The notes beneath the pieces were generated by a model. The model saw nothing but the letters and a program-made list of their open reading frames with translations, did no database searches and was not told where the DNA came from. 36,067 bases of DNA, from the NCBI GenBank assembly GCA_964540755.1, contig CAZIOB010000192.1, positions 1 through 36,067 of the forward strand. The letters are read 5' to 3'. Each line of letters starts with the position of its first letter. The stretch's first letter is position 1. Below, piece after piece: positions 17,531-25,540 of this stretch. Origin of the DNA: JAAYJR01 sp964540755 (GTDB taxonomy: Bacteria > Bacteroidota > Bacteroidia > Bacteroidales > Prolixibacteraceae). Made by a program: the position numbers and the translations under genes.

Positions 17531-18337
17531 TTATTTCTCCAGTATCCTTAGTTTTATCTGAGTAAGTATTTTCTTGGTATAAAGAGGAAATTCACTATTC
17601 ATAACCCATCCGAAATAGCCAGGCTGTTCCCGTAATACTTTTTCCACAGGCACTCCTTTATTTTTTCCAAAATTAAACACTTCAACTCCTTTGTCATTAT
17701 AGACTATTCTTCCGACAAAATCTACATTTCTGTCATATGCGGAAAACTCACTCAATTTTTCTATATCATTTACTACGGGAAATAAAATCTTGCCCCTGTT
17801 ATCCTCATATGGAACCTCCTTATACATTTCCAGCTGTGATTTAAGGACTTCGTATGTAGCCCTGGTGTCAGCAAGTGCTGAATGAGCATCGATCAAAGGT
17901 TTATTGCAGTAAAATTTATATGCGGCTGCAAGAGTCCTCTTCTCCATTTTATGAAATATCGCCTGTACATCTATGAACTTTCTTTTTTTCAGGTCAATAT
18001 CAATATCCGTCCGCAAAAATTCCTCAGCAAGTATAGGTATATCAAACCGGTTTGAATTAAAGCCTGCCAGATCACAACCTTCTATGAATTTTGCCAGATT
18101 TCTTGCCACCTCTTTAAAAGTAGGTTCATTTGCAACATCTTCATTGGATATTCCGTGAATTCTTTTTGCTTCCTCTGAAATGGGAATTTCAGGATTGATT
18201 CTCTGGACCTTCTCATCTTCTTTCCCGTCAATGTGTATCTTGAGGATAGCTATTTCAATAATTCTGTCTCTGACAATATCTATCCCCGTTGTTTCAACAT
18301 CTATAAAAACCAGTGAATTTTTTAAATTTAACTGCAT
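17531..18337 (-). CDS. DnaQ-like 3'-5' exonuclease (DEDDh)
   Basis: A 268-residue exonuclease of the DnaQ/epsilon superfamily. All five catalytic residues are visible: D13 and E15 (FIDVETTG), D99 (NSNRFDIPIL), H152 and D157 (HSALADTRAT). A C-terminal extension (about 200-268, FNFGKNKGVPVEKV.. YFGWVMNSEFP) resembles the tail of ExoX-type enzymes. It follows dnaN on the same strand with a 108-bp gap. A proofreading or repair role in trimming 3' ends is likely; whether it is the polymerase III proofreader cannot be read here. Confidence 0.9.
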   Translation of the reverse strand: MQLNLKNSLVFIDVETTGIDIVRDRIIEIAILKIHIDGKEDEKVQRINPEIPISEEAKRIHGISNEDVANEPTFKEVARNLAKFIEGCDLAGFNSNRFDIPILAEEFLRTDIDIDLKKRKFIDVQAIFHKMEKRTLAAAYKFYCNKPLIDAHSALADTRATYEVLKSQLEMYKEVPYEDNRGKILFPVVNDIEKLSEFSAYDRNVDFVGRIVYNDKGVEVFNFGKNKGVPVEKVLREQPGYFGWVMNSEFPLYTKKILTQIKLRILEK

Positions 18338-18402
18338 GAAAATATTTTTTCAATAGATTGATCCTGAATATATTTTATCTAAAATATTAAGGGCTTATCA
18401 TC

Positions 18403-18427
18403 ACATTCCAAAAGGAATGTTCTGTTT
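18403..18427 (+). terminator. Hairpin with T-run between dnaN and the exonuclease gene
   Basis: ACATTCC (18403-18409), loop AAAA, GGAATGT (18414-18420), then TCTGTTTTTTT on the plus strand. It has the form of a terminator for plus-strand transcripts, yet both neighbouring genes are on the minus strand. It could stop antisense transcription, or protect the dnaN mRNA 3' end 25 bases after its stop. Confidence 0.5.
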
Positions 18428-18445
18428 TTTTGTTGTTAATTGTTT

Positions 18446-19576
18446 CTATGTATTGATCATCATAGGCATCAGAAGCATAAGCACATCTTCTTCGTCCTCA
18501 TCCGTCTCGGACGGCAATATAAGCCCTGCCCTTGAAGGATCGCTCATTTCCAAACGAACATCGCCTGCAGAAAGATTGGCAAGAATCTCGATAAGGAAAA
18601 CCGACTTGAATCCTATTTCGATATCCTCTCCGGAATATTCGCAATTCAGGCGCTCCACAGCCGAAATTGAGAAATCTATATCCTGAGCTGAAACCACCAG
18701 TTGGTTATCACTAATACTCAATTTTACAAGATTACTAGCCTGATTTGAAAATACAGAAACCCTCCTCAAAGTATTATAAAATGCCAGTCGGTCGATAACC
18801 ATTTTATTAGGGTTATTTAAAGGAATTACCGAATTATAACTTGGATAATTACCCTCGACAAGCCGGCATATTAATTTATATTCAGTAAGAGTAAAAATAG
18901 CATTCTTCTCATTAAATTCGATCTTAACATCATTTTCTTCCCGCGGAAGAAGATTACGTAAAAGGCTGGCAGGTTTTTTGGGAAGAATAAACGATGATTC
19001 AAATTCGGCAGTTGCATCGCTTCTTCTGTAACGCACCAGCTTATGCGCGTCAGAGGCAACAAATCCCATATTCTCCGGTGATAGTTCAATAAAAATGCCA
19101 TTCATAACAGGACGTAACTCGTCGTCGGCAGTTGCAAACAGAGTTTTTTCTATTCCTTTCAACAAAATTTTTCTGCCGACAGTCACAGTAGTTGCCGAAT
19201 CCTCATCTACAGTCGGTATTTCAGGGTATTCATCCCCGCTATATCCTACAATAGAGAACTTACCATTTTCGGAAAAAATTTCAATTCCATAATTTTCAGG
19301 ATCGATCTGAAAGGTGAGAGGCTGCTCCGGAAATTCTTTAAGGGTATCGATCAGGATCTTTGCCCGTATGGCCACTGTTCCCTCGTCCTCCGTATTATCC
19401 AGTTCCATACTGGTAATAAGTGTTGACTCAAGGTCGGAAGCAGTAATAGTGAGTTTGTCCCCGCTCAGATTAAACAAAAAATTATCCAGGATTGGCATAG
19501 TACTTTTGCTGCTTATAACCCTGCTTATGGCTGATAAATGATTTAATAAATCATAACTTGAAACAACAAATTTCAT
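18446..19576 (-). CDS. dnaN: DNA polymerase III beta subunit (sliding clamp)
   Basis: A 376-residue sliding clamp that encircles DNA and tethers polymerase III. The start MKFVVSSYDLLNHLSAISRV and motifs such as PILDNFLF, YSGDEYPEIP and LVEGNYPSY are typical, and the three-domain length is normal. The C-terminus ends LMLLMPMMI, the usual pocket-closing tail, after a short acidic insert (DEDEEDV). No dnaA is adjacent, so this is not an origin of replication by the usual arrangement. It is first in the minus-strand run dnaN, exonuclease, FAH fragment. Confidence 0.96.
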   Translation of the reverse strand: MKFVVSSYDLLNHLSAISRVISSKSTMPILDNFLFNLSGDKLTITASDLESTLITSMELDNTEDEGTVAIRAKILIDTLKEFPEQPLTFQIDPENYGIEIFSENGKFSIVGYSGDEYPEIPTVDEDSATTVTVGRKILLKGIEKTLFATADDELRPVMNGIFIELSPENMGFVASDAHKLVRYRRSDATAEFESSFILPKKPASLLRNLLPREENDVKIEFNEKNAIFTLTEYKLICRLVEGNYPSYNSVIPLNNPNKMVIDRLAFYNTLRRVSVFSNQASNLVKLSISDNQLVVSAQDIDFSISAVERLNCEYSGEDIEIGFKSVFLIEILANLSAGDVRLEMSDPSRAGLILPSETDEDEEDVLMLLMPMMINT

Positions 19577-19746
19577 AATATATATTTATATTTTTTATTT
19601 TTATTTTCTCATGGTTTTTCTTCTCTTCCCTCAGGATTCCGGACTTATTACTAACCAACCCGTAACCGGAAGCATAAACAAAGTACACGAATATACAAAC
19701 TTTAATGATATTTCCCTACCCGTTAAACTCTGAATTTTTCAGGCAA

Positions 19747-22161
19747 TTATAAACGGGAATAATGTTTTCTCCGTATTAAGTTGTAAAATATACCCCAAAG
19801 TACCACGATAACAAGAGGAAGGGATATATTCAACCACTGCCAGAACCTGATCTCCTCATGCAACCGGACCTTGTCAAGGAGTCTTAGTCTTTGTGTACGA
19901 CTTCTCAATTGCATTATTCCCTGTTTATCATTTAGATAATAAACAGTATTTAATAAAAATTCCTTATTGCCATAAATCTTGCCGGAAACACGATCAAAAC
20001 CAAGTTCACCGATCCCGGGAGGACTATGCGAATAATCAACGCGATTTACAATCATTCCCCCATCTGCAATAACCACCATTTTTACAGGCGGGCTTTCGTG
20101 AACCGGATCAACTGACGGGATACCCAGCGCACCTATCATCCTGTTTCTGAAAACTGAATTAAAAGAACCTTCCAGAAGTATCCCTACCGGAATGAACTGC
20201 TCATTAAAAAGCTCCCTGGAAGGAGGATTATCTATATTCTGAAGACTTACAGTTGAAGGGGATTTCACACTTCTCGCATACGGTGAGGTAGAAAGTATTA
20301 TGTTCTTCTTCAGACCGGAATTGCCTGTTACAGTATCTACAGAAGAAACAAACTCAGTAAAAACACGGTTAAGATTACGGCTTAGAGGGTGATTATCATC
20401 CGGTACCAAAAGTGGAGAGTAATACCAGGGATGAAGAGTAAACCGGGGTGCATTGCCCCGTGGCGCAGTATTAACCCGTAACCGGGCACATTCAACATCC
20501 TGCAGCAATTCGTAATTCAGACGCACCCCGTAATTAAAAAGTTGATCATTCAGGTTAAGGTCCCGGGGAATGGCATAAGTCATATAACCTTTTGATAAAC
20601 TATCCAGGCTTACCTGAACAGGATCTATGAGCCAGAGAGTCTTTCCCCCGTTCATTATAAACTGGTCGATCCAAAATTTATCCTTCTCACTAAATGGCTT
20701 AACAGGATCAGCTATTATTAATATATCGGCATTATGACTGCCCGGCATCAATGAATCAGCAGGAATTCGCTTAACAATAAAATCCTCTGAAAGTGCCGAG
20801 GCAAAATCATATACCTGGAGATTATCAGCTTCACCATGCCCTTCCAGAAAAGCAACAGTGGATTTTTGTTCCCGCATGAGCTTTCTGAAAGCGCTCACCA
20901 ATTCAAACTCAACAGTTTCTATCGAATGGTTAAAATTGGCTTCATGAGTAAAATCCTGATTGTATTTTAAAAAGTTAACAGCCTCCTGCTTGCCGTTATA
21001 TGTTATAACAGCTCCAGGAAAAATAAGTTTAGTTATTACACCCTTATCGGTTTTATGCCTGAATCTCGTTGGGGAAATACCTTTTTTAACCAGTAAATCT
21101 ATTAATTCCTCTCTTTTTTCAGTATTCTTTATGCTATATGGATTTGTTATCCTTAATCTTAAATTCTGATCAGAATAGGCATTCAGGACAGCTATCTTTT
21201 CAAAAACCTCCTGCTGCAATCTTCTAAGGCCAGGCTCAAGCTCTCCTTCAAGATAAAATTCAATTTCCACCGGATATTTCAGATCAGCCATCATTTGCTT
21301 ACTGATATCGGCCAGCGAATAACGTTTGTCATAAGTCAGGTCAATGCGGTATAAAAACATTCCCGATACCCAAAATAATATTAACAATAAGATAAAAAGA
21401 GCAAAGGTATTCCTTCTAAACCTTTTCAGTGACCATTTTCCCATCCTTGAAAAAGCAATAGTAAGGCGTAGAAAAATTATTGTCATGCCTGCAAAATATA
21501 TTACATCCCTTAAATCTATTACTCCCCGCGAAACAGATCTGTAATGAGTGTTAATGCTGAGCCATGTAAAAATATTTTCTATCAGGTAAGGGATGTTTGT
21601 GCCGGAAAAAAAATCAAATCCAAGGTAAAAAATAAAGGATAGGGACATGCCGAGGATAAAAGAGACAATCTGGTTGTCAGTCACCGATGATGAAAAAATC
21701 CCGATTGAAACATAGATGGCTGCCAGGAAGAATAGCCCGAAATATGATCCCCATGTAGCGCCGGTGTCTATGGAGCCTACAGGGTTACCTAATAAGTAGA
21801 TTGACAGAAAGTAAAGAAGCGTGGGAACCAGCGAGAAAAACACAAGAACAACTCCTGCCATGAACTTGGCAAAAACCAGATTGAAATCGGAAACAGGACG
21901 GATAAGCAGAAGCTCAATGGTGCCGCTGCGCTTCTCCTCCGAGAAAAATCTCATTGTGATGGCAGGCACGAGAAACATATAAAGCCAGGGAGCCAGCGAA
22001 AAAAAACTTTCCAGGGTTGCATATCCACTTTCGGGAATATTATAAGTTCCCGGGAAAATCCAGAGGAATAGTCCCGAAACAAGCAAAAAAACCAGCACCG
22101 CCACATAACCGGTCAGAGATCCGAAAAATGTTTTTATTTCTTTTTTAAATAAACTATACAT
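19747..22161 (-). CDS. gldFG: GldF-GldG fusion, ABC-2-type permease with auxiliary domain
   Basis: An 804-residue inner-membrane protein. Residues 1-235 are a six-helix ABC-2 permease (GldF), with FFSEEKRSGTIELLLIRPVS typical. A helix at about 242-264 starts the GldG part (YRIDLTYDKRYSLADISKQ), an auxiliary periplasmic domain with VAFLEGHGEADN and LWLIDPVQ; a closing helix lies near 775-795. In Flavobacterium johnsoniae GldF and GldG are separate proteins working with the ATPase GldA; here they are one chain and no gldA is in the window. The gene follows lpxB by 25 bp. The system is tied to gliding motility in some species, but it also occurs in non-gliders, so the cargo is open. Confidence 0.9.
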   Translation of the reverse strand: MYSLFKKEIKTFFGSLTGYVAVLVFLLVSGLFLWIFPGTYNIPESGYATLESFFSLAPWLYMFLVPAITMRFFSEEKRSGTIELLLIRPVSDFNLVFAKFMAGVVLVFFSLVPTLLYFLSIYLLGNPVGSIDTGATWGSYFGLFFLAAIYVSIGIFSSSVTDNQIVSFILGMSLSFIFYLGFDFFSGTNIPYLIENIFTWLSINTHYRSVSRGVIDLRDVIYFAGMTIIFLRLTIAFSRMGKWSLKRFRRNTFALFILLLILFWVSGMFLYRIDLTYDKRYSLADISKQMMADLKYPVEIEFYLEGELEPGLRRLQQEVFEKIAVLNAYSDQNLRLRITNPYSIKNTEKREELIDLLVKKGISPTRFRHKTDKGVITKLIFPGAVITYNGKQEAVNFLKYNQDFTHEANFNHSIETVEFELVSAFRKLMREQKSTVAFLEGHGEADNLQVYDFASALSEDFIVKRIPADSLMPGSHNADILIIADPVKPFSEKDKFWIDQFIMNGGKTLWLIDPVQVSLDSLSKGYMTYAIPRDLNLNDQLFNYGVRLNYELLQDVECARLRVNTAPRGNAPRFTLHPWYYSPLLVPDDNHPLSRNLNRVFTEFVSSVDTVTGNSGLKKNIILSTSPYARSVKSPSTVSLQNIDNPPSRELFNEQFIPVGILLEGSFNSVFRNRMIGALGIPSVDPVHESPPVKMVVIADGGMIVNRVDYSHSPPGIGELGFDRVSGKIYGNKEFLLNTVYYLNDKQGIMQLRSRTQRLRLLDKVRLHEEIRFWQWLNISLPLVIVVLWGIFYNLIRRKHYSRL

Positions 22162-22186
22162 TATACAGAAAAAGCAATTCTTAAAT

Positions 22187-23320
22187 TTACTTATGGAGTA
22201 ATTCGACCATTTTTTGAGCAGTACGTTCTGAACTGCCCGGATTGCCCAATATTATTTTTAAACGCTCATAATCTCTCAATATTTTTTCACGGTATAACGA
22301 ATCGTAAAGCAATTTATTTAACTCCTGCTTTACATTATTGACAGTCATCTCCACTTGCAGAAATTCCTTCACAGCCTCTTTACCTAAGATCAAATCAGGT
22401 AAGGATACCCATTTAATTTTAAGAAAAAAATATTTCATAATAATATGAATCAGCCATCCTCCTTCCACTCTGTATAAAACTGTCTGTGGAACATTAAACA
22501 GCGCCGCTTCAAGGGCTGCAGTCCCGGAAGCAGTAAGGGCAGCATATGAGATATTAAGCAGATCGTATGTCTGTCCGTAAACGACAGATATCCCGCTACC
22601 CTTAACATGATTTTCATACCATTGTCTGTCTGCTGATACTACCCCGGCTACTACAAACTGAAAATCACTGAATCCCTCAGCTGCTTTAACCATAACGGGA
22701 AGAGTGGCATTTATCTCCTGCTTGCGGCTACCTGCAAGCAATGCAACAACCGGCCTGTTGTCCTGTTTATTTTTTTCATGTAATGTATCTTTGCCGACTG
22801 CCTCTTCATGATAAGATGCTATAGAATCCATCAGGGGATTTCCCAAATAATGTGCCTCCAGTCCGTGCTTTCTGTAATATTCAGTTTCAAAAGGCAAAAT
22901 TGAAAATATGCCGTCAACATAACTCCTGATCTTTTTAACCCGGTATTCTTTCCATGCCCAAACCTTTGGAGGGATATAATAATAAACTTTTATATTGTTT
23001 TTCTTCGCAAACTTGGCAATTCTGAGATTAAACCCGGGATAATCGATAAGAATGAGAACATCAGGACTGAAGTTTAGCAAATCCTTCTTGCATATGACCA
23101 TGTTACCCCATATAGTTTTTATATTTAAAACTACATTTAAAATGCCCATAAATGCCATTTCCCGGTAATGCTTCACAAGTCCCCCGCCGGCAGCTTTTTC
23201 CATCAAATGGCCGCCAAAAAAACGGAATCTGGCATCAGCATCGGCCTTGCGCAATTCCTTAATAAGATTGGACCCGTGCATGTCTCCGGACGCTTCTCCT
23301 GCTATCAGATAGTATCTCAT
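22187..23320 (-). CDS. lpxB: Lipid-A-disaccharide synthase
   Basis: A 377-residue glycosyltransferase that joins UDP-2,3-diacylglucosamine and lipid X into lipid A disaccharide at the inner face of the inner membrane. The N-terminal AGEASGDMHG (7-16) and YYIPPKVWAWKEYR are family signatures, as are LLAGSRKQEI and SGTAALEAAL near the nucleotide-binding site. Length is normal. It lies between the small membrane protein and gldFG in an operon-like run. A possible own promoter with tandem palindromes lies just upstream. Confidence 0.95.
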   Translation of the reverse strand: MRYYLIAGEASGDMHGSNLIKELRKADADARFRFFGGHLMEKAAGGGLVKHYREMAFMGILNVVLNIKTIWGNMVICKKDLLNFSPDVLILIDYPGFNLRIAKFAKKNNIKVYYYIPPKVWAWKEYRVKKIRSYVDGIFSILPFETEYYRKHGLEAHYLGNPLMDSIASYHEEAVGKDTLHEKNKQDNRPVVALLAGSRKQEINATLPVMVKAAEGFSDFQFVVAGVVSADRQWYENHVKGSGISVVYGQTYDLLNISYAALTASGTAALEAALFNVPQTVLYRVEGGWLIHIIMKYFFLKIKWVSLPDLILGKEAVKEFLQVEMTVNNVKQELNKLLYDSLYREKILRDYERLKIILGNPGSSERTAQKMVELLHK

Positions 23321-23339
23321 GATTAAAATTAATTATTCT

Positions 23340-23366
23340 AAAAGGTATCATATGAAACTCATATGA
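23340..23366 (-). promoter_or_regulatory. Possible lpxB promoter with two tandem palindromes
   Basis: The minus strand reads TACCTTTT (23340-23347), one mismatch from TAnnTTTG, 19 bases before the lpxB ATG. Directly upstream are two perfect palindromes TCATATGA (23348-23355 and 23359-23366), 11 bp centre to centre, one DNA turn. This could be a site for a dimeric or tandem-binding regulator. Confidence 0.4.
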
Positions 23367-23367
23367 A

Positions 23368-23670
23368 TTAAAAAACCTTTGTAATTAATATGATCAATGC
23401 ATAAATAATAGTCGCTCCCAGTACCCCCCGTGCAGCTCTGTCATACTTCATGCGGATAAATGCCATAAAAAAAATGATGTTTGCAAACACGCACAGGCTG
23501 GTCAATTTTATCAACGCATTCAACTTAGACATATAATGCAGATATTCCTTCAATGAAACATCTGTTTCCCTGAAATAATAAACAGCAAAAAATACTATTA
23601 CCGGAACCAGAAATCCTGTAAGAAATCCTGTTGGGGCCGAATCAAAAAAATTTCTTCTTTTACGTTGCAT
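23368..23670 (-). CDS. Small integral membrane protein of unknown function
   Basis: A 100-residue protein with a basic N-terminus (MQRKRRNFF) and three hydrophobic segments: about 14-33, 48-71 and 80-98. I do not recognise a named family. Its start overlaps the surE stop by one base (TGATG), so it is translationally coupled to surE, and lpxB follows by 47 bp. The setting suggests a minor role in envelope or lipid-A synthesis, but this is inferred from position only. Confidence 0.75.
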   Translation of the reverse strand: MQRKRRNFFDSAPTGFLTGFLVPVIVFFAVYYFRETDVSLKEYLHYMSKLNALIKLTSLCVFANIIFFMAFIRMKYDRAARGVLGATIIYALIILITKVF

Positions 23671-24431
23671 CAGAATGTCCAGTTTCTAATCTCTTCCATT
23701 GTTTTATAGCAAGTCATATCAACCCTGACAGGCACTATTGAAACAAAATTATTTCGAAGTGCATAAATATCAGTTTCTGTAGAATCTTCTTCGAAATTTT
23801 TAAAATACCCGGCCAGCCAATGATAATCTCTCCCATGGGGATCGATTCGTTTTTCAAATTCTTCCACCCATTTGCCATGAGCCTGGCGACACACTTTTAT
23901 TCCATCCGGTTTTCCCGTCGGGATATTTACATTCAGGCAGGTAAAAGGGGAAAGTCCGTTATCGATAATATTTCGAAAAATTTTTGCAACCACAATTTTG
24001 GCCTCTGTAAAATCAGCATCCCGGCTAACGTCATCCAGGGAAAATCCAATTGATGGCACATTATGGAGACATCCTTCAATGGCAGCCCCCATAGTGCCAC
24101 TGTAAATAATACTGATTGAAGTATTTGTTCCGTGGTTGATGCCTGATACTACATAATCGGGAATATGCCCGATTAAATTATTAAAGCTTAACTTGACACT
24201 GTCAACCGGTGTCCCGTTGCATTTATAAGTAGGGACATTGTGAATTTTTTCAACAGGTTCTGCCCTTAAAGGATAATCCACAGTAATTCCGCATGATTTT
24301 CCCGACATTGAGACCTCCGAAGATATGACCTCCACATCACCAAACGATTTCATGACTTCCACAAGTTCCCGCAAACCCCTCGCATGTATGCCATCATCAT
24401 TAGTTACTAATATCCTTGGTTTTCGTGCCAT
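23670..24431 (-). CDS. surE: 5'/3'-nucleotidase SurE
   Basis: A 253-residue SurE, a metal-dependent phosphatase acting on nucleoside monophosphates, cytoplasmic. The opening motif ILVTNDDGI (N11, D12, D13), the SGK segment (MSGKSCGIT) and VSGINHGTNTSISIIYSGT carry the metal-binding and active-site residues of the family. Length is normal. It is the first gene of the run surE, membrane protein, lpxB, gldFG. Confidence 0.95.
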   Translation of the reverse strand: MARKPRILVTNDDGIHARGLRELVEVMKSFGDVEVISSEVSMSGKSCGITVDYPLRAEPVEKIHNVPTYKCNGTPVDSVKLSFNNLIGHIPDYVVSGINHGTNTSISIIYSGTMGAAIEGCLHNVPSIGFSLDDVSRDADFTEAKIVVAKIFRNIIDNGLSPFTCLNVNIPTGKPDGIKVCRQAHGKWVEEFEKRIDPHGRDYHWLAGYFKNFEEDSTETDIYALRNNFVSIVPVRVDMTCYKTMEEIRNWTF

Positions 24432-24451
24432 ATTTTTTTATGAATAAAAAG

Positions 24452-24484
24452 CAAAGATAAATTAAATCACTGATGAATAACAAA
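24452..24484 (-). promoter_or_regulatory. surE promoter with -7 and -33 boxes
   Basis: The minus strand carries TATCTTTG (24452-24459) and, 21 bases upstream, TTTG (24481-24484). Both match the Bacteroidota TTTG / TAnnTTTG pattern. The box ends 20 bases before the surE start. Confidence 0.5.
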
Positions 24485-24663
24485 CAATTGGCTAAAATGA
24501 AGATGTTTCTCACTAATGGCGGAAGCTGTTATTTTTGCATATTACCTGTTCGGAATACCATATTCTTTTTTATTTATATACTTATGTATAATTTTTCTGA
24601 TTAAAAAGAAGATGCTTGTTTTGTTTTAGATTTTATATATTTATATGTTCATAATTAGAAATA

Positions 24664-25482
24664 ATGAAACTTAAGAAAAGCATAACAAATGAAAATCACT
24701 TACCGGTTCTGAGAAAAGCTTATTTCAGATTTTATGAAGAACTTAATGATCATCTTCCTGAAACAGTGCGCAAAAAAGTTTTTACATATGAGTTTAAAGG
24801 AAAGCCGTCGGTAAAAAATACTATTCAGGCTCTTGGCGTGCCACACGGGGAAGTAGATCTTATACTGGTAAACGGTGAATCAGTCAGCTTCGATTATCAG
24901 CTAAAGGGTGGAGAGAATATTTCTGTTTATCCGGTATTCGAGTCTCTGGATATATCACCTGTTATGCATCTCAGGCCCGAACCACTTCGCGAAAACCGCT
25001 TTATAGCAGATGTTAATCTGGGCAAACTGGCATTTAAACTCCGCCTCCTCGGATTTGATGTACTATTCAGAAATGATTATTCAGACGATGAAATTATAGA
25101 TATATCCCTTAAAGAAAAACGAATAATCCTGACACGCGATAAAGGAATTTTAAAACATAACGTTGTAACGCACGGCTACTGGATTCGCAATGATGACCCT
25201 AAAAAACAGTTGAAAGAGGTAATTGACCGCCTGCAACTCCAAAACAGCTTCCGGCCTTTCTCACGTTGTACCAATTGCAACAGCAAACTAATACCTGTAG
25301 AGAAAACAAAACTTCATGGCCGTATCCGGGATGATACATATAGTTACTACAAAGAATTCTGGGAATGTTCAGGTTGTGGCAAAATATACTGGGAAGGATC
25401 ACATTTCAAAAAGATCCTTAAATGGATTGAAAAACTAAAACCCATAAATCAGATTAATTCCCCGGCCCGCCAAAAACCATAA
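24664..25482 (+). CDS. Mut7-C RNase-domain protein with N-terminal ubiquitin-like fold
   Basis: A 272-residue protein. Residues about 20-100 fit the Mut7-C-associated ubiquitin-like domain (TYEFKGKPSVKNTIQALGVP, DLILVNGESV). Residues about 112-260 are a Mut7-C PIN-like RNase domain: FIADVNLGKLAFKLRLLGFD (D116), then IILTRDKGIL. A zinc ribbon follows with CTNC (C202, C205) and CSGC (C236, C239). The family is predicted to bind or cut RNA; no substrate is established. Flanking genes are on the other strand, so it stands alone. ATG 24664 keeps the whole first domain. Confidence 0.85.
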   Translation: MKLKKSITNENHLPVLRKAYFRFYEELNDHLPETVRKKVFTYEFKGKPSVKNTIQALGVPHGEVDLILVNGESVSFDYQLKGGENISVYPVFESLDISPVMHLRPEPLRENRFIADVNLGKLAFKLRLLGFDVLFRNDYSDDEIIDISLKEKRIILTRDKGILKHNVVTHGYWIRNDDPKKQLKEVIDRLQLQNSFRPFSRCTNCNSKLIPVEKTKLHGRIRDDTYSYYKEFWECSGCGKIYWEGSHFKKILKWIEKLKPINQINSPARQKP

Positions 25483-25540
25483 GACAGCAACGAATTACCC
25501 GAATAATATTAATTGCCACAGCGCTCATTTTTATTATGCT

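Noticed and set aside
18446..19746. Replication origin next to dnaN
   Set aside because: No dnaA gene and no cluster of DnaA boxes is visible.
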